The position numbers and the translations under genes are program-made. Shown here one piece after another: positions 1 to 8,623 of a DNA stretch of 64,000 nucleotides. Each line of letters opens with the position of its first letter. Position 1 is the first letter of the stretch. The stretch spans positions 5,275,501 to 5,339,500 of the forward strand of contig NZ_CP006992.1 in NCBI RefSeq assembly GCF_001542815.1. Direction: 5' to 3'. The DNA is from Methylobacterium sp. AMS5 (GTDB lineage: Bacteria; Pseudomonadota; Alphaproteobacteria; Rhizobiales; Beijerinckiaceae). The notes under the pieces were generated by a model, which saw only the letters and a program-made list of their open reading frames with translations, had not been told where the DNA came from and searched no databases.

Positions 1-482
1 TTCTTGGGCGAACCCTGAACCACCTTATCGGAATAGACCATATAGATCAGCGCGTTGCGCTTGACGTCGCAGCCGCGCACGATCTGCATCGACTTGAAGA
101 TCAGCGAGCGGCGCTCGCTGAACACCACCTCGCCCTGTTTCACCTTGTCCTTGAACTGGACCGGGCCGACCTGCCGGCAGGCCAGCGAGATGTCCGAGAC
201 GTCCTCCGCGAGCCCGAACGTGCCCTTGATGCCGCCCTTCTCGGGCTGGGTGTACCAGCAGGCGATGCCGGCCACGGCCGGATCGTCGATGCCGTAGACC
301 ACGAGCTTGTCGTTGGGGGTCAATGGGCGCCAGACCGTCGACTTGTCGAAGATCCGGTCGGGCTCTTGGGCACGGGCCGGAGCGGACGCGGCGAGACAAG
401 AGGCGACGAGGGCGGCGACGCCCCCGACGAGGCCGGCCGCCGCCGAGCGGCCGCTCCCATTGGTGCCCGTGAGCCACATCAT
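1..482 (-). CDS. creA: CreA family periplasmic protein, 3' end cut by window edge
   Basis: The reading frame starts at an ATG ending at 482 (a second ATG follows at 479) and stays open for 160 codons to the window edge, so the C-terminus is missing. The N-terminus is a signal peptide: a hydrophobic stretch at residues 14-34, with probable cleavage after the Ala-rich APARA at about 38. The mature part has the CreA pattern, including YGIDDP, the GGIKG/LAEDVSD segment, SLACRQVGPV and a final YSDKVVQGSPK. E. coli CreA ends shortly after the equivalent point, so only some 10-15 residues should be missing. The biochemical role of CreA is unknown. The gene is transcribed away from the DUF2865 gene, with about 165 bases between the two starts. 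Confidence 0.85.
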   Translation of the reverse strand, partial: MMWLTGTNGSGRSAAAGLVGGVAALVASCLAASAPARAQEPDRIFDKSTVWRPLTPNDKLVVYGIDDPAVAGIACWYTQPEKGGIKGTFGLAEDVSDISLACRQVGPVQFKDKVKQGEVVFSERRSLIFKSMQIVRGCDVKRNALIYMVYSDKVVQGSPK

Positions 483-648
483 CGACGCAATCCCCTCAAA
501 GCTTGGCCGCAGAGACATGGTGTCTCTGTCCCGAAAGGGCGAGGGGCTTTAACACATGTCGGTGATCGCTTGTGCCGCTTCGTGCGGCTCGGCATCCTCT
601 CGCGTCCTTCCCCGCGACCTCCTGCTCGAGATTCCCAGCATCCGCACC

Positions 649-1656
649 ATGCCGATGATCGGACCGCAGTTTCGCCGCGTGATCGGCGCCGCGCTCGCCG
701 CGCTTGTCCTCGCTGGAGCGTGGCCGGCTGCGGCCGCGCCGGATGTCTGGGCCTGCCAGCGCTACCGCACGGAACTCGCCAACCTCAACGCCAGCGCCTC
801 GACCGCGTCGGCGCTCCAGAGCGAGGTCGCGCGTCTCGAGTCCTACTATCGCAGCCTCAACTGCGAGGGCGGCAAGTTCCTGTTCTTCGATACGCGGCCC
901 CCGCAATGCGGCGCCGTCGAAGCGCGGATCCGTTCACTCAACGCCACCTATGGCGGTGGAGATGGCGAGGTCGTCGCCGCCCGCCGTCGGCAACTCGTCT
1001 CCGCCGTGTCGAACGCCTGCACCGGCCTGATCCCCGGCGAAGGACAGGAGGGCGTTTTCGGCGGCCAGACCGCCCGAGGGGGGCCGAAGGTCATCTGCGT
1101 GAAGACCTGCGACGGGTCCTATTTCCCGATGGGCAACCTGCCGGACGGGCGCGGCGGTGCCGATGAGATGTGCCAGGCGCTCTGCCCCGGCACGGAAGCG
1201 GTCGCCTACTCGATGCCGCATGGCGACGACGCCTTGAAGTACGCCGCCACGCTCAAGGGCAGCCGCGCCTACACGGCGCTGCCGACCGCCTTCAAGTTCC
1301 GTAAGAGCTTCACCGCCGACTGCTCCTGCAAGCAGGAGGGCCAGACCTGGGCGCAGTCGCTCGTGAAGGCCGAGAGCATGCTGGTGCGGCACAAGGGCGA
1401 CATCTTCGTCACCCCGATGACGGCGGAGAAGCTCTCCCGCGCGCCCAAGGTGCGCCTGACCCTGGTCGGCCGAGCCGATCGGACCGCGGCAGGCCTCGCG
1501 GCCGACGCCGCCAACCGCGAGGGCGCCGTGGGGGCGGCCGAGACGGACGCCGCCGAGCAAGCTCAGCAAACCGGCTCGACCGGCGAGAGCCGCAGCGCCA
1601 TCCGCGTCATCGTGCCGAGCCTCCTTCCGCCCCCGGAGCTGACACCCATCCCCTGA
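649..1656 (+). CDS. DUF2865 domain exported protein
   Basis: The frame is open from 556, but I place the start at the ATG at 649 because the protein then begins with a clean signal peptide (MPMIGPQFRR, then an Ala/Leu core ending WPAAAA). That gives 335 residues. The Cys-rich block at about residues 146-240 (CVKTCDGSYFPMGN, CQALCPG, CSCKQEG) is the hallmark of DUF2865, a family I know mainly from alphaproteobacteria and without an assigned function. An Ala/Glu-rich linker and a Pro-rich tail end the protein. Conserved cysteines and export suggest a disulfide-bonded periplasmic or envelope protein. It stands alone between divergent creA and the OmpA gene. Confidence 0.8.
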   Translation: MPMIGPQFRRVIGAALAALVLAGAWPAAAAPDVWACQRYRTELANLNASASTASALQSEVARLESYYRSLNCEGGKFLFFDTRPPQCGAVEARIRSLNATYGGGDGEVVAARRRQLVSAVSNACTGLIPGEGQEGVFGGQTARGGPKVICVKTCDGSYFPMGNLPDGRGGADEMCQALCPGTEAVAYSMPHGDDALKYAATLKGSRAYTALPTAFKFRKSFTADCSCKQEGQTWAQSLVKAESMLVRHKGDIFVTPMTAEKLSRAPKVRLTLVGRADRTAAGLAADAANREGAVGAAETDAAEQAQQTGSTGESRSAIRVIVPSLLPPPELTPIP

Positions 1657-1759
1657 GATCCACACCGTCGGGCGCAAAGCCCGGTTTCGTCGCGCGAAGA
1701 GCCGCAGACGAAGCACCTGCCTCGACCGGTCGCCGTCGGATGTCGACGCGGAGCGATCG

Positions 1760-1784
1760 GGAACCAATCCGGCCGGACCGTGTT
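1760..1784 (+). promoter_or_regulatory. candidate EcfG-type (general stress) promoter
   Basis: GGAAC at 1760-1764 is followed 17 bases later by GTT at 1782-1784, about 36 bases before the preferred ATG of the OmpA gene at 1820. This resembles the alphaproteobacterial sigma-EcfG consensus (GGAAC, 16-17 bases, CGTT), with the C of the -10 box replaced by T. Such motifs arise by chance, so this is a candidate only. Confidence 0.4.
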
Positions 1785-1819
1785 CGGAACCGCCGATTGT
1801 GTTTTACGAGGCCGACTTC

Positions 1820-3946
1820 ATGCGGATGACCCGCTCGCTGCTCCTTGCCGGCACCATGCTGCCCGCGCTCGTCCTGTCCGATCTGTCCGCAGCACGGTCT
1901 CTCGGCGATGGAGGGCGGATCGAACTGGCGCAGCGCGAGGATTCCGGCGAGGGACCGCGCGGTGGCGGACGCGGACCGGGTGGTCCGGGCGGACCCGCGG
2001 GTGCCGGCCCGGCGGAGCGTGGCGGCGTCGAGCGCGGTGGCCCGCCGGCAAGGGAGAGGCCGGACCGATCCGAGCGTCCGGAGCGGCCCGAGCCGCGCCA
2101 AGCGCCCGCCGCCCGTGAGCGGCCCGAACCCGCGGAGCGGCCGGCGCGTCCCGAACGTCCGGCGGCGCAGGAGCGGCCCGAACGCCAGGAACGTCCAGAG
2201 CGTCCGGACCGGCCCGAACGCGCGACACCGCCCCCGCGTCCCGATCGCTCCGAAGAGCGGCCGGCCGCGCCCGCGTCCCGCGAGCGGATTCCGGACCGCG
2301 ACGCACCCGCACGGCGCGAAGCGCCCGAGCGCGAGGCGCCGGTCCGGCGCGAGAGCCCGGAGCGGCCCGACCGTGATGGCCAGGACCGTCCGGGCCGTCC
2401 CGCCGGTCGCGAAGCCGATCGTCCCGACAGCGCTCCGAACCAGCGCCGGGCTCCGAACGCGCCGCCGCCGCCCAATGCGGAACGCCCGAACCAGCCGACG
2501 CCGCCATCGGTCCCGAATCCGGCCCAGCCCAAAACCCCGCCGAACGAGCGGCCCGGCGTTCCGGGCCGTCCGGCGGCGCCGAATGTGCAGCAGCCCACCC
2601 GACCGGATCAGCCGGCCGTACCCTCCGCGACGCAGCCCGACGGCGTGCGAGAGGCGCCCGGCGGTCGCACGCCACCGAACCAGCAGCCGGGCGTCCCCGG
2701 CCGCCCGGTGGCGCCGAACCAGCAACCCGGTGTTCCCGGCCGCCCGGTTCAGCCTCCCGGTACGCCCCCCGAGGCTGCGCCCCCGACCCAGCCCGGCGCT
2801 GTCGCGCCCGGCCAGACGGCGCCGGCTCCCGGCGCGCAGCCGGACCTGCGCCAACCCGGCCAGCCCGGCGGTCGGCCGGATTCGCGCAGCCTCGATGACC
2901 GCCGTGACGGTGATCGCCGCGACGAAAACCGCTTCGACGACCGCCGTGGCGACCGTCGTGACCGCTTCAACGTGCCCGGCACGCCGGCCTACGTCCCCGG
3001 TGGCTTCCGCGAGGACGATTATCGCGGCCGCGACTACGACACGATCCGCCGCGACCGCCGCGAGTACGATGTCGATGGCCGAACCTATTACCGGGAGCCC
3101 GGCCGCATCATCGTGCGCGACCGCGACACCACCTTCATCCGCCACGACGAGAACGAACGCTTCCGCACCATCTACGGCGACCGCGGCTATCGCAGCGAGC
3201 GGCGCGGCGGCGAGATCTACAGCTACGTCGACAGCCCGGCGGGTGGCCAGATCATCACTGTCGTGGACGATGACGGCCGGCTCCTGCGCCGTTCCCGCCG
3301 CTACCGCGACGGCCGCGAGGTAGTGATCATCAACAACGCCTATGGCGGCGCACCCCGGCCGATCTACGAGGACGTGGTGGAGCTGCCGCCGCCGGATATC
3401 CGCATCCCGCGCGACCGCTACGTGGTGGATTACGAGCAGGCCGACCCGCGCGCCGTCTACGAGGCGCTCTCCGCCCCGCCGGTGCAGAAGCTCGATCGGC
3501 GCTACACGCTCGATCAGGTGCGTTACAGCCCGCAGCTCCGTGCGCGGATGCCGTCGGTGGACATCAATACGATCACCTTCGACACCGGCTCCTTCACCGT
3601 CACACCCGATCAGGCCAAGCGCCTCTCGACCATTGCCGAGGCGATCAACCGGACGATCAAGGACAATCCGCAGGAGGTGTTCCTGATCGAGGGCTACACC
3701 GATGCGGTCGGCTCGGACATCGACAACCTCTCGCTCTCCGATCGCCGGGCGCAGTCGGTCGCCGCGGTGCTGACGCAGAACTTTCAGGTGCCGCCGGAGA
3801 ACCTCACCACGCAGGGCTACGGCGAGCAGTACCTGAAGGTGAACACGCAGGAGGCCAACCGCGAGAACCGCCGCGTCACCGTCCGCCGCATCACGCCGCT
3901 GCTCCAGCAGCAGCCGGAAGGGCAACAACCCCCGGCGCCGCGTTAA
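1820..3946 (+). CDS. OmpA family protein with long Arg/Pro-rich low-complexity region
   Basis: A GTG at 1799 opens the frame, but the ATG at 1820 gives MRMTRSLLLAGTMLPALVL, a normal signal peptide, so I prefer that start (708 residues). After cleavage comes a region of about 350 residues made of repeats such as RPERPERPE, then NQQPGVPGRP repeats, then an RD-rich stretch (DRRDGDRRDENR). A globular segment follows, and the OmpA C-terminal peptidoglycan-binding domain begins near residue 580 (TITFDTGSFTVT, then LIEGYTDAVGSD, LSDRRAQSVAAVL and NRENRRVTVRR). The domain should tether the protein to peptidoglycan. The low-complexity part probably spans the periplasm or wall, but its function is unknown. 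A candidate EcfG promoter lies upstream. Confidence 0.85.
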   Translation: MRMTRSLLLAGTMLPALVLSDLSAARSLGDGGRIELAQREDSGEGPRGGGRGPGGPGGPAGAGPAERGGVERGGPPARERPDRSERPERPEPRQAPAARERPEPAERPARPERPAAQERPERQERPERPDRPERATPPPRPDRSEERPAAPASRERIPDRDAPARREAPEREAPVRRESPERPDRDGQDRPGRPAGREADRPDSAPNQRRAPNAPPPPNAERPNQPTPPSVPNPAQPKTPPNERPGVPGRPAAPNVQQPTRPDQPAVPSATQPDGVREAPGGRTPPNQQPGVPGRPVAPNQQPGVPGRPVQPPGTPPEAAPPTQPGAVAPGQTAPAPGAQPDLRQPGQPGGRPDSRSLDDRRDGDRRDENRFDDRRGDRRDRFNVPGTPAYVPGGFREDDYRGRDYDTIRRDRREYDVDGRTYYREPGRIIVRDRDTTFIRHDENERFRTIYGDRGYRSERRGGEIYSYVDSPAGGQIITVVDDDGRLLRRSRRYRDGREVVIINNAYGGAPRPIYEDVVELPPPDIRIPRDRYVVDYEQADPRAVYEALSAPPVQKLDRRYTLDQVRYSPQLRARMPSVDINTITFDTGSFTVTPDQAKRLSTIAEAINRTIKDNPQEVFLIEGYTDAVGSDIDNLSLSDRRAQSVAAVLTQNFQVPPENLTTQGYGEQYLKVNTQEANRENRRVTVRRITPLLQQQPEGQQPPAPR

Positions 3947-3959
3947 TCGAAGATCTTGA

Positions 3960-3992
3960 CCCTCCCCCACCTGCGGCGCAGGTGGGAGAGGG
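3960..3992. terminator. GC-rich hairpin between the OmpA and MFS genes
   Basis: Two 15-base arms (CCCTCCCCCACCTGC and GCAGGTGGGAGAGGG, one mismatch) flank a 3-base loop, 13 bases after the OmpA stop codon. It lacks a T-run, so it may be a dispersed palindromic repeat or an mRNA-stabilising hairpin rather than an intrinsic terminator. Confidence 0.55.
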
Positions 3993-4016
3993 TTACGCGA
4001 GCAACACGGGACGGCG

Positions 4017-5231
4017 ATGGCGGACGACAGCGACCGGTTCATTGAGGCCGGGACGCCGACCTTTCGCCGGGCGACGCTCGCCCTTTTCGCGGCGGGGTTT
4101 TCCACCTTCGCGGTGCTCTACGGCGTCCAGCCGCTGATGCCGATCTTTCACGATACCTTTGCGGTCTCCCCGGCCGAGAGCAGCCTCGCGCTGTCGCTGC
4201 CCTGTGCCACGCTTGCGATTTCGCTGCTGATCGTCAGCCCGCTGTCCGAAGTGTGGGGGCGCAAGCGGGTGATGGCGGTCTCGCTGTTCGCCTCGGCCCT
4301 GCTCACCATCGGCGCCGTCCTGATGCCGAGCTGGCATGGATTCCTCGTGCTGCGGGCGCTCACCGGCATCGCCGCGAGCGGCCTGCCTGCCGTCGCCATG
4401 GCTTATCTCAGCGAGGAGATGCACGGCCGCGCCATCGGCCTGTCGATGGGGCTGCTCATCGGCGGCAACGCGCTCGGCGGCATGGTCGGGCGGTTGCTGG
4501 CGGGGGTGATCGCCGACCACGCCTCCTGGCGCTGGGGCCTGGGCATCATCGGGGTTCTGGCACTGTTCGCGGCTCTGGCCTTCCAGTTCGCCCTGCCGCC
4601 CTCGCGGCATTTCCTCGCCCACCGGATGCGCTGGCGCGAGGTGCCGGGCACCTTCACCCACCATTTCCGGGATGCGGGCCTGCCCTGGCTGTTCCTCGAA
4701 CCATTCCTGCTGATGGGCGGATTCGTCTGCGTCTACAATTATATCGGCTTCCGCCTGCTCGAACCGCCTTTCTCGTTGAGCCAGACGGTGATCGGCCTGA
4801 TCTTCGTCGTCTACCTCGCGGGCACGGCGAGTTCGGCCATCACCGGCCACGTCGCCGGGGTGCTCGGGCGGCGCAAGGTGCTGTGGCTGGCGATCCTGCT
4901 CGGGATCGGCGGCATCGCCCTGACGTTGGCGGACAACCTCGTCCTCATCATCGGTGGCATCGTCGTCGTCACGGTCAGCTTCTTCGGCGCGCACTCGGTG
5001 GCGTCGAGCTGGGTCGGGCGCCGGGCCTCGAGCGACCGGGCGCAGGCCTCCGCGATCTATCTCTGCATGTACTATCTCGGCTCGTCCCTGCTCGGCACGG
5101 CGGGCGGCTGGTTCTTCCTGCATTACGGCTGGCCCGGCGTCGCGGGCTTTTTCGGCAGCCTCTACGTGGCGGCTTTGCTCGTCGCGCTTCGCCTGACGCG
5201 GCTGGCGCCGCTCCCGGCTACAGGCGGTTGA
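4017..5231 (+). CDS. MFS transporter, YnfM-like exporter
   Basis: This is a 404-residue major facilitator with about 12 predicted membrane helices. The N-terminal part closely follows E. coli YnfM: RRATLALFAAGFSTFAVLYG, VQPLMPIF, then the motif-A loop LSEVWGRKRVMA after helix 2 near residue 80. There is a charged cytoplasmic loop in the middle (HFLAHRMRWREV) and a GRRKVLW loop that is motif A of the second half. YnfM-type proteins are drug or metabolite exporters of the inner membrane. The substrate cannot be read from sequence. The gene follows the OmpA gene but is separated from it by a strong hairpin, so it is probably a separate unit. Confidence 0.85.
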   Translation: MADDSDRFIEAGTPTFRRATLALFAAGFSTFAVLYGVQPLMPIFHDTFAVSPAESSLALSLPCATLAISLLIVSPLSEVWGRKRVMAVSLFASALLTIGAVLMPSWHGFLVLRALTGIAASGLPAVAMAYLSEEMHGRAIGLSMGLLIGGNALGGMVGRLLAGVIADHASWRWGLGIIGVLALFAALAFQFALPPSRHFLAHRMRWREVPGTFTHHFRDAGLPWLFLEPFLLMGGFVCVYNYIGFRLLEPPFSLSQTVIGLIFVVYLAGTASSAITGHVAGVLGRRKVLWLAILLGIGGIALTLADNLVLIIGGIVVVTVSFFGAHSVASSWVGRRASSDRAQASAIYLCMYYLGSSLLGTAGGWFFLHYGWPGVAGFFGSLYVAALLVALRLTRLAPLPATGG

Positions 5232-5310
5232 TCCCGCAAGGCTGTGGCGATCCCGGTTGAAAGTCCGGCGTTGGGCTCGCTATCCTGGCGGCGGAGAGGG
5301 AGAGCCCGAC

Positions 5311-5801
5311 ATGGCTGCTATCAGCACCTGCCTCTGGTTCGGCAAGGACGCGGAAGCGCCGTCCGCCTCTACGTTTCGCTCGTGCCCGACTCGCAGATCG
5401 ATCACATCCAGCACGCACCCGGCCCCTGGCCGGGCGGCGAGACCGGCGAGCCGATTCTGATCGCCTTTACCCTCGGCGGGCAGAGCTTCCAGGCGCTGAA
5501 CGGCGGGACGCCCATCGATTACGGGACCGCCGCCTCCGTCTCGGTCTCGTGCCGGAATCAGGCCGAGGTCGACCGCCTGTGGTCGGTGCTCACCGCCGAG
5601 GGCGGCGCGGAGATCGCCTGCGGCTGGCTTCGCGACCGCTGGGGCGTGCCCTGGCAGATCGTGCCTGAGATGCTGCCGCGCCTCCTCGCCGATCCCGATC
5701 CGAATCGGGCCGCCCGCGTCTTCACGGCCATGCAGGGAATGGTGAAGCTCGACGTCGCGGCTCTCGAACAGGCTGCGGCCGGGGCAGAGCAGACGCCATG
5801 A
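5311..5801 (+). pseudogene. VOC/PhnB-like protein, frameshifted
   Basis: The ATG at 5311 opens MAAISTCLWFGKDAEA, the usual start of the PhnB/'3-demethylubiquinone methyltransferase' type VOC proteins. The frame then leaves the family pattern (PSASTFRSCP). The continuation AVRLYVSLVPDSQIDHIQ is present in another frame from 5358 and runs to the stop at 5801. GAAGCGCC at about 5354-5360 needs one extra G to restore GAA-GCG-GCC, so one base appears deleted. The second part is otherwise intact (LGGQSFQALNGG, CGWLRDRWGVPWQIVP). It ends in an ATGA overlap with the next gene. It is either a recent pseudogene or a base-call error. Function in this family is mostly unassigned. Confidence 0.75.
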
Positions 5802-6577
5802 GCCAGCCGCTGAGCCACGACGCCCACACCGCGAGCCAGTTCGGCAGCCGCGCCGCCGATTACGTCGCGAGCGCCGTTCATGTCGCGGGCGAGGATCTTG
5901 CGGCTTTGGCGCGCTTCGCCGCCCTCCCCCACGCGGCCGTGCTCGATCTCGGCTGCGGCGGCGGCCACGTCACTTACGCGGTGGCGCCGCAAGTCCGCTC
6001 CGTTACCGCTCTCGACCTGTCGCAGGCCATGCTTGACGCGGTGGCGGGGGAAGCGCAGCGGCGCGGCTTGGCGAACGTCGCCACGCGGCAGGCCAGCGTC
6101 GAGGCGCTACCCTTTGCCGATGCGAGCTTCGACGGCGTGCTCTCGCGCTACAGCGCCCACCATTGGGGCGACGTGCCCGCCGCCCTGCGGGAGGCGCACC
6201 GCGTGCTGGCGCCCGGGGGGCGCTTCGGCCTCGTCGATGTCGTGCATCCCGGGCCGCCCCTGCTCGATACCCATCTCCAGGCCTGGGAGCTGCTGCGCGA
6301 CCCTTCGCATGTGCGCGATTACGGCGAGGCGGAGTGGCGCCGGATGCTGGCGGAGGCCGGCTTTGTGCCCGGCGCCGTCCGGCGCTGGCGCGTGCGCATG
6401 GAATTTTCGTCGTGGGTCGCCCGGATGGGCACGCCGGAAGCGAGCATCGCGGCGATCCGCGCGCTGCAGCAAGGCGCGCCCGAGCCGGTGCGATCCCATT
6501 TCGCGCTCGAAGACGATGGCAGCTTCACCCTGGACGTGATGATGATCGAAGCCGAGCCCGACGGTGTCCTAGACTAG
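5798..6577 (+). CDS. class I SAM-dependent methyltransferase (UbiE-like)
   Basis: This 259-residue protein has the Rossmann SAM-binding pattern. Motif I is LDLGCGGGHV near residue 49. The acidic end of strand 2 is VTALDLSQAML. ALPFADASFDGVLSRY gives motif II, and LREAHRVLAPGGRFGLVDV is motif III. That is the Methyltransf_11/UbiE type, acting on small molecules. The substrate is unknown. It overlaps the VOC gene by four bases (ATGA), so the two were presumably translated together, and the frameshift upstream could lower its expression. Confidence 0.85.
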   Translation: MSQPLSHDAHTASQFGSRAADYVASAVHVAGEDLAALARFAALPHAAVLDLGCGGGHVTYAVAPQVRSVTALDLSQAMLDAVAGEAQRRGLANVATRQASVEALPFADASFDGVLSRYSAHHWGDVPAALREAHRVLAPGGRFGLVDVVHPGPPLLDTHLQAWELLRDPSHVRDYGEAEWRRMLAEAGFVPGAVRRWRVRMEFSSWVARMGTPEASIAAIRALQQGAPEPVRSHFALEDDGSFTLDVMMIEAEPDGVLD

Positions 6578-6735
6578 GGGCAGGATTCACTCAGCTTTGC
6601 TATGCGAAGGGCTGCTCTCGACCCGAGCCGGCTATGCGGGCATGGGTCCGGGCATCTCGAAAGCGGGCATGTGCCGATCACCGTTCAGAAGTGGATCGGA
6701 GGTGGGAAGCATTCTTGCCGTTCGAGAAGCTGTGG

Positions 6736-7080
6736 TCAGCGCTGCGCTGCCGGTGGCGGTGCTTCTCCGGCACGTCTGGGGATTACATGGAAATGGGCAT
6801 GGTCGATCTTCTGCCCTGCCACGACACCCTTGTTCAGTCCGAAGTTGAACCCACCCACATTTGGGTCCTCTTCCAGGATCTGGGCGCGAACAGTGCGTGA
6901 AAGGGCGAACACTGCCGCTAGTTCCGCGTTCGTGAGATCGAGCCCATCGGGCTCATGTCTCTTCGGTAGCACCAATGTATGCAGCGGTCGAACTGGGAAT
7001 TTATCTCAGATCGCGAACGCAAGTTCGTTCTCTGCGAGGATCTGAAGCGACACACGATCGCAGAAGATGCAGCCTGTCAT
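6736..7080 (-). pseudogene. HIT (histidine triad) protein gene with internal stop
   Basis: Reading the minus strand from the ATG at 7080 gives MTGCIFCDRVSLQILAENEL, the usual N-terminus of a HIT nucleotide hydrolase. A TGA at 7008-7006 (codon 25) then interrupts it, where relatives commonly have Arg (AI-R-D). The same frame continues with RPLHTLVLPKRH, NVGGFNFGLNKG and the triad HAHFHVIPRR. The last residues (AGEAPPPAAQR) lack the usual DPRGGVR tail, so the 3' end is also degraded or diverged. One C-to-T change explains the stop. It is either a pseudogene or a sequencing error. The surrounding bases (6600-7200) are less GC-rich than the neighbours. Confidence 0.75.
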
Positions 7081-7217
7081 TCAACGGGCTCCTAGTTCGA
7101 TACGCCGCCAGTGGACGGTACGGCGTCATCGGCTACGCTGAATTCCCGTCCGTAGGGAGGCTGTCACGAATTCACCCTAAGCAGCCATTCCCATGCTCGA
7201 CCGGATTGGGTTTCACC

Positions 7218-8567
7218 TTAGGCCGCCTCGCCGGCAAGCCGTCGCACGGCGCGGTCGCGCCCGATCAGCGGCAGCAGCGCCGCGAGGTCCGGCCCGTGGT
7301 CGAGGCCGGTGAGCGCGAGGCGCAGCGGCATGAAGAGGGCGCGGCCCTTGGCGCCGGTTTCCGCCTTCACCGCGTCGGTCCAGGCCTTCCACGTACCGGG
7401 GCCGAACGGTGCCTCCGGCAGCAGGCGGGCGGCCTTCCCGATGAAGTCGGGCTCGGCGATTACGGGCGTCACCGGCCCGTTCACCACCTGCCACCATGCG
7501 GCGGCGTCCGAGACGCGGCCGAGATTGGCCCGCACCGCGTGCCAGAACGGCTCGGCCGCCTCCGCGGGGATACCGAGGGCTGCGAGCCGCTCGTGCACCG
7601 CATCGAGCGGCATGTCGTGGACGAGGCGCGCGTTCATCCCGTCGAGTTCGGCCGGGTCGAACCGGGCCGGGGCGCGGGACAGGTGGGCGAGATCGACGAG
7701 ACCAGCCAGTTCGTCGAGCGAGGCGATCGGGCGGACGGCCTCGGCCGAGCCGGTCAGCACCGCGAGCGAGCGCACGGCAGCGGGCTCGTAGCCGGCCTCG
7801 CGCAGCGAACGCAGCGACAGGTGGCCGAGGCGCTTCGATAGCCCCTCCCCGTCCGCCGTCGTCAGCAGGTTGTGATGGCCGAAGGCGGGTATGGCGGCGG
7901 CGAGCGCTTCGAAGAGCTGCATCTGCACGCCGGTATTCGTCACGTGATCCTCGCCGCGGATCACGTGGGTCACGCCGACCTCCGCGTCGTCCACCACCGA
8001 GGGCAGCGTGTAGAGGTAGCTCCCGTCCGCGCGCACCAGCACGGGGTCGGAGAGCGAGGCGCAATCGACGTGGCTCTCGCCCCGCACGAGGTCGGTCCAG
8101 GCCACGACGCGGTGGTCGAGCTTGAACCGCCAATGCGGCTGCCGGCCCTCGGCCTCGAACCCGGCGCGCTCGGCCTCGGTCAGCGAGAGCGCCGCGCGGT
8201 CGTAGATCGGCGGCAGGCCGCGGCCGAGCTGGCGCTTGCGGCGGCGGTCCAGCTCCTCCGGTGTCTCGTAGCAGGGATAGAGCCGTCCGGCCGCCTTCAG
8301 CCGCTCGGCCGCCGTGTCGTAGAGGGCGGTGCGATCGCTCTGGCGGAAGAACAGATCCGGCTCGATGCCGAGCCAGCCGAGATCCTCGGCCACGGCGGTG
8401 GCGAACGCTTCGGTCGAGCGCTCGCGGTCGGTGTCGTCGAGGCGCAGCAGGAAGCGTCCGCCCTGGCGGCGCGCGTACAGCGCGTTCAGCAGCGCGGGCC
8501 GAGCATTGCCGATATGCAGGAAGCCGGTCGGCGAGGGAGCGAAGCGGACGAGGGGGGAAGCGGCCAT
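7218..8567 (-). CDS. gltX: glutamate--tRNA ligase
   Basis: This is a class Ic aminoacyl-tRNA synthetase of 449 residues that charges tRNA-Glu, and possibly tRNA-Gln, since many alphaproteobacteria use the indirect Gln pathway. The N-terminus [20 protein letters not shown] holds the HIGH-type motif as [15 protein letters not shown] is the glutamate/ATP pocket, and [10 protein letters not shown] is the KMSKS-type loop. It resembles the shorter of the two GltX types found in alphaproteobacteria, so a second gltX may exist elsewhere. It is monocistronic, with its start just beyond the efflux operon's 3' end. Confidence 0.9.
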   Translation of the reverse strand: MAASPLVRFAPSPTGFLHIGNARPALLNALYARRQGGRFLLRLDDTDRERSTEAFATAVAEDLGWLGIEPDLFFRQSDRTALYDTAAERLKAAGRLYPCYETPEELDRRRKRQLGRGLPPIYDRAALSLTEAERAGFEAEGRQPHWRFKLDHRVVAWTDLVRGESHVDCASLSDPVLVRADGSYLYTLPSVVDDAEVGVTHVIRGEDHVTNTGVQMQLFEALAAAIPAFGHHNLLTTADGEGLSKRLGHLSLRSLREAGYEPAAVRSLAVLTGSAEAVRPIASLDELAGLVDLAHLSRAPARFDPAELDGMNARLVHDMPLDAVHERLAALGIPAEAAEPFWHAVRANLGRVSDAAAWWQVVNGPVTPVIAEPDFIGKAARLLPEAPFGPGTWKAWTDAVKAETGAKGRALFMPLRLALTGLDHGPDLAALLPLIGRDRAVRRLAGEAA

Positions 8568-8623
8568 GAAGCCGCTCTACCCAATTTTTTTGGATATCGC
8601 ACCGTCCACGCGCGGTTCCGGCG

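Noticed and set aside
25..477. Minus-strand frame of 150 residues at the left edge
   Set aside because: It is a shadow. The CreA frame on the same strand explains this DNA and matches the family motifs.
366..1166. 266-residue plus-strand frame
   Set aside because: It has Arg-rich shadow composition and overlaps the creA start and the DUF2865 gene in another frame.
1820..3946. Arg/Pro repeats considered as a DNA-level mobile or CRISPR-like repeat
   Set aside because: The repeats are in frame and degenerate at the codon level, as expected for a low-complexity protein region.
1607..4105. 832-residue minus-strand frame opposite the OmpA gene
   Set aside because: It is the antisense shadow of the repetitive OmpA coding region, with no motif. 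The plus-strand protein has a signal peptide and an OmpA domain.
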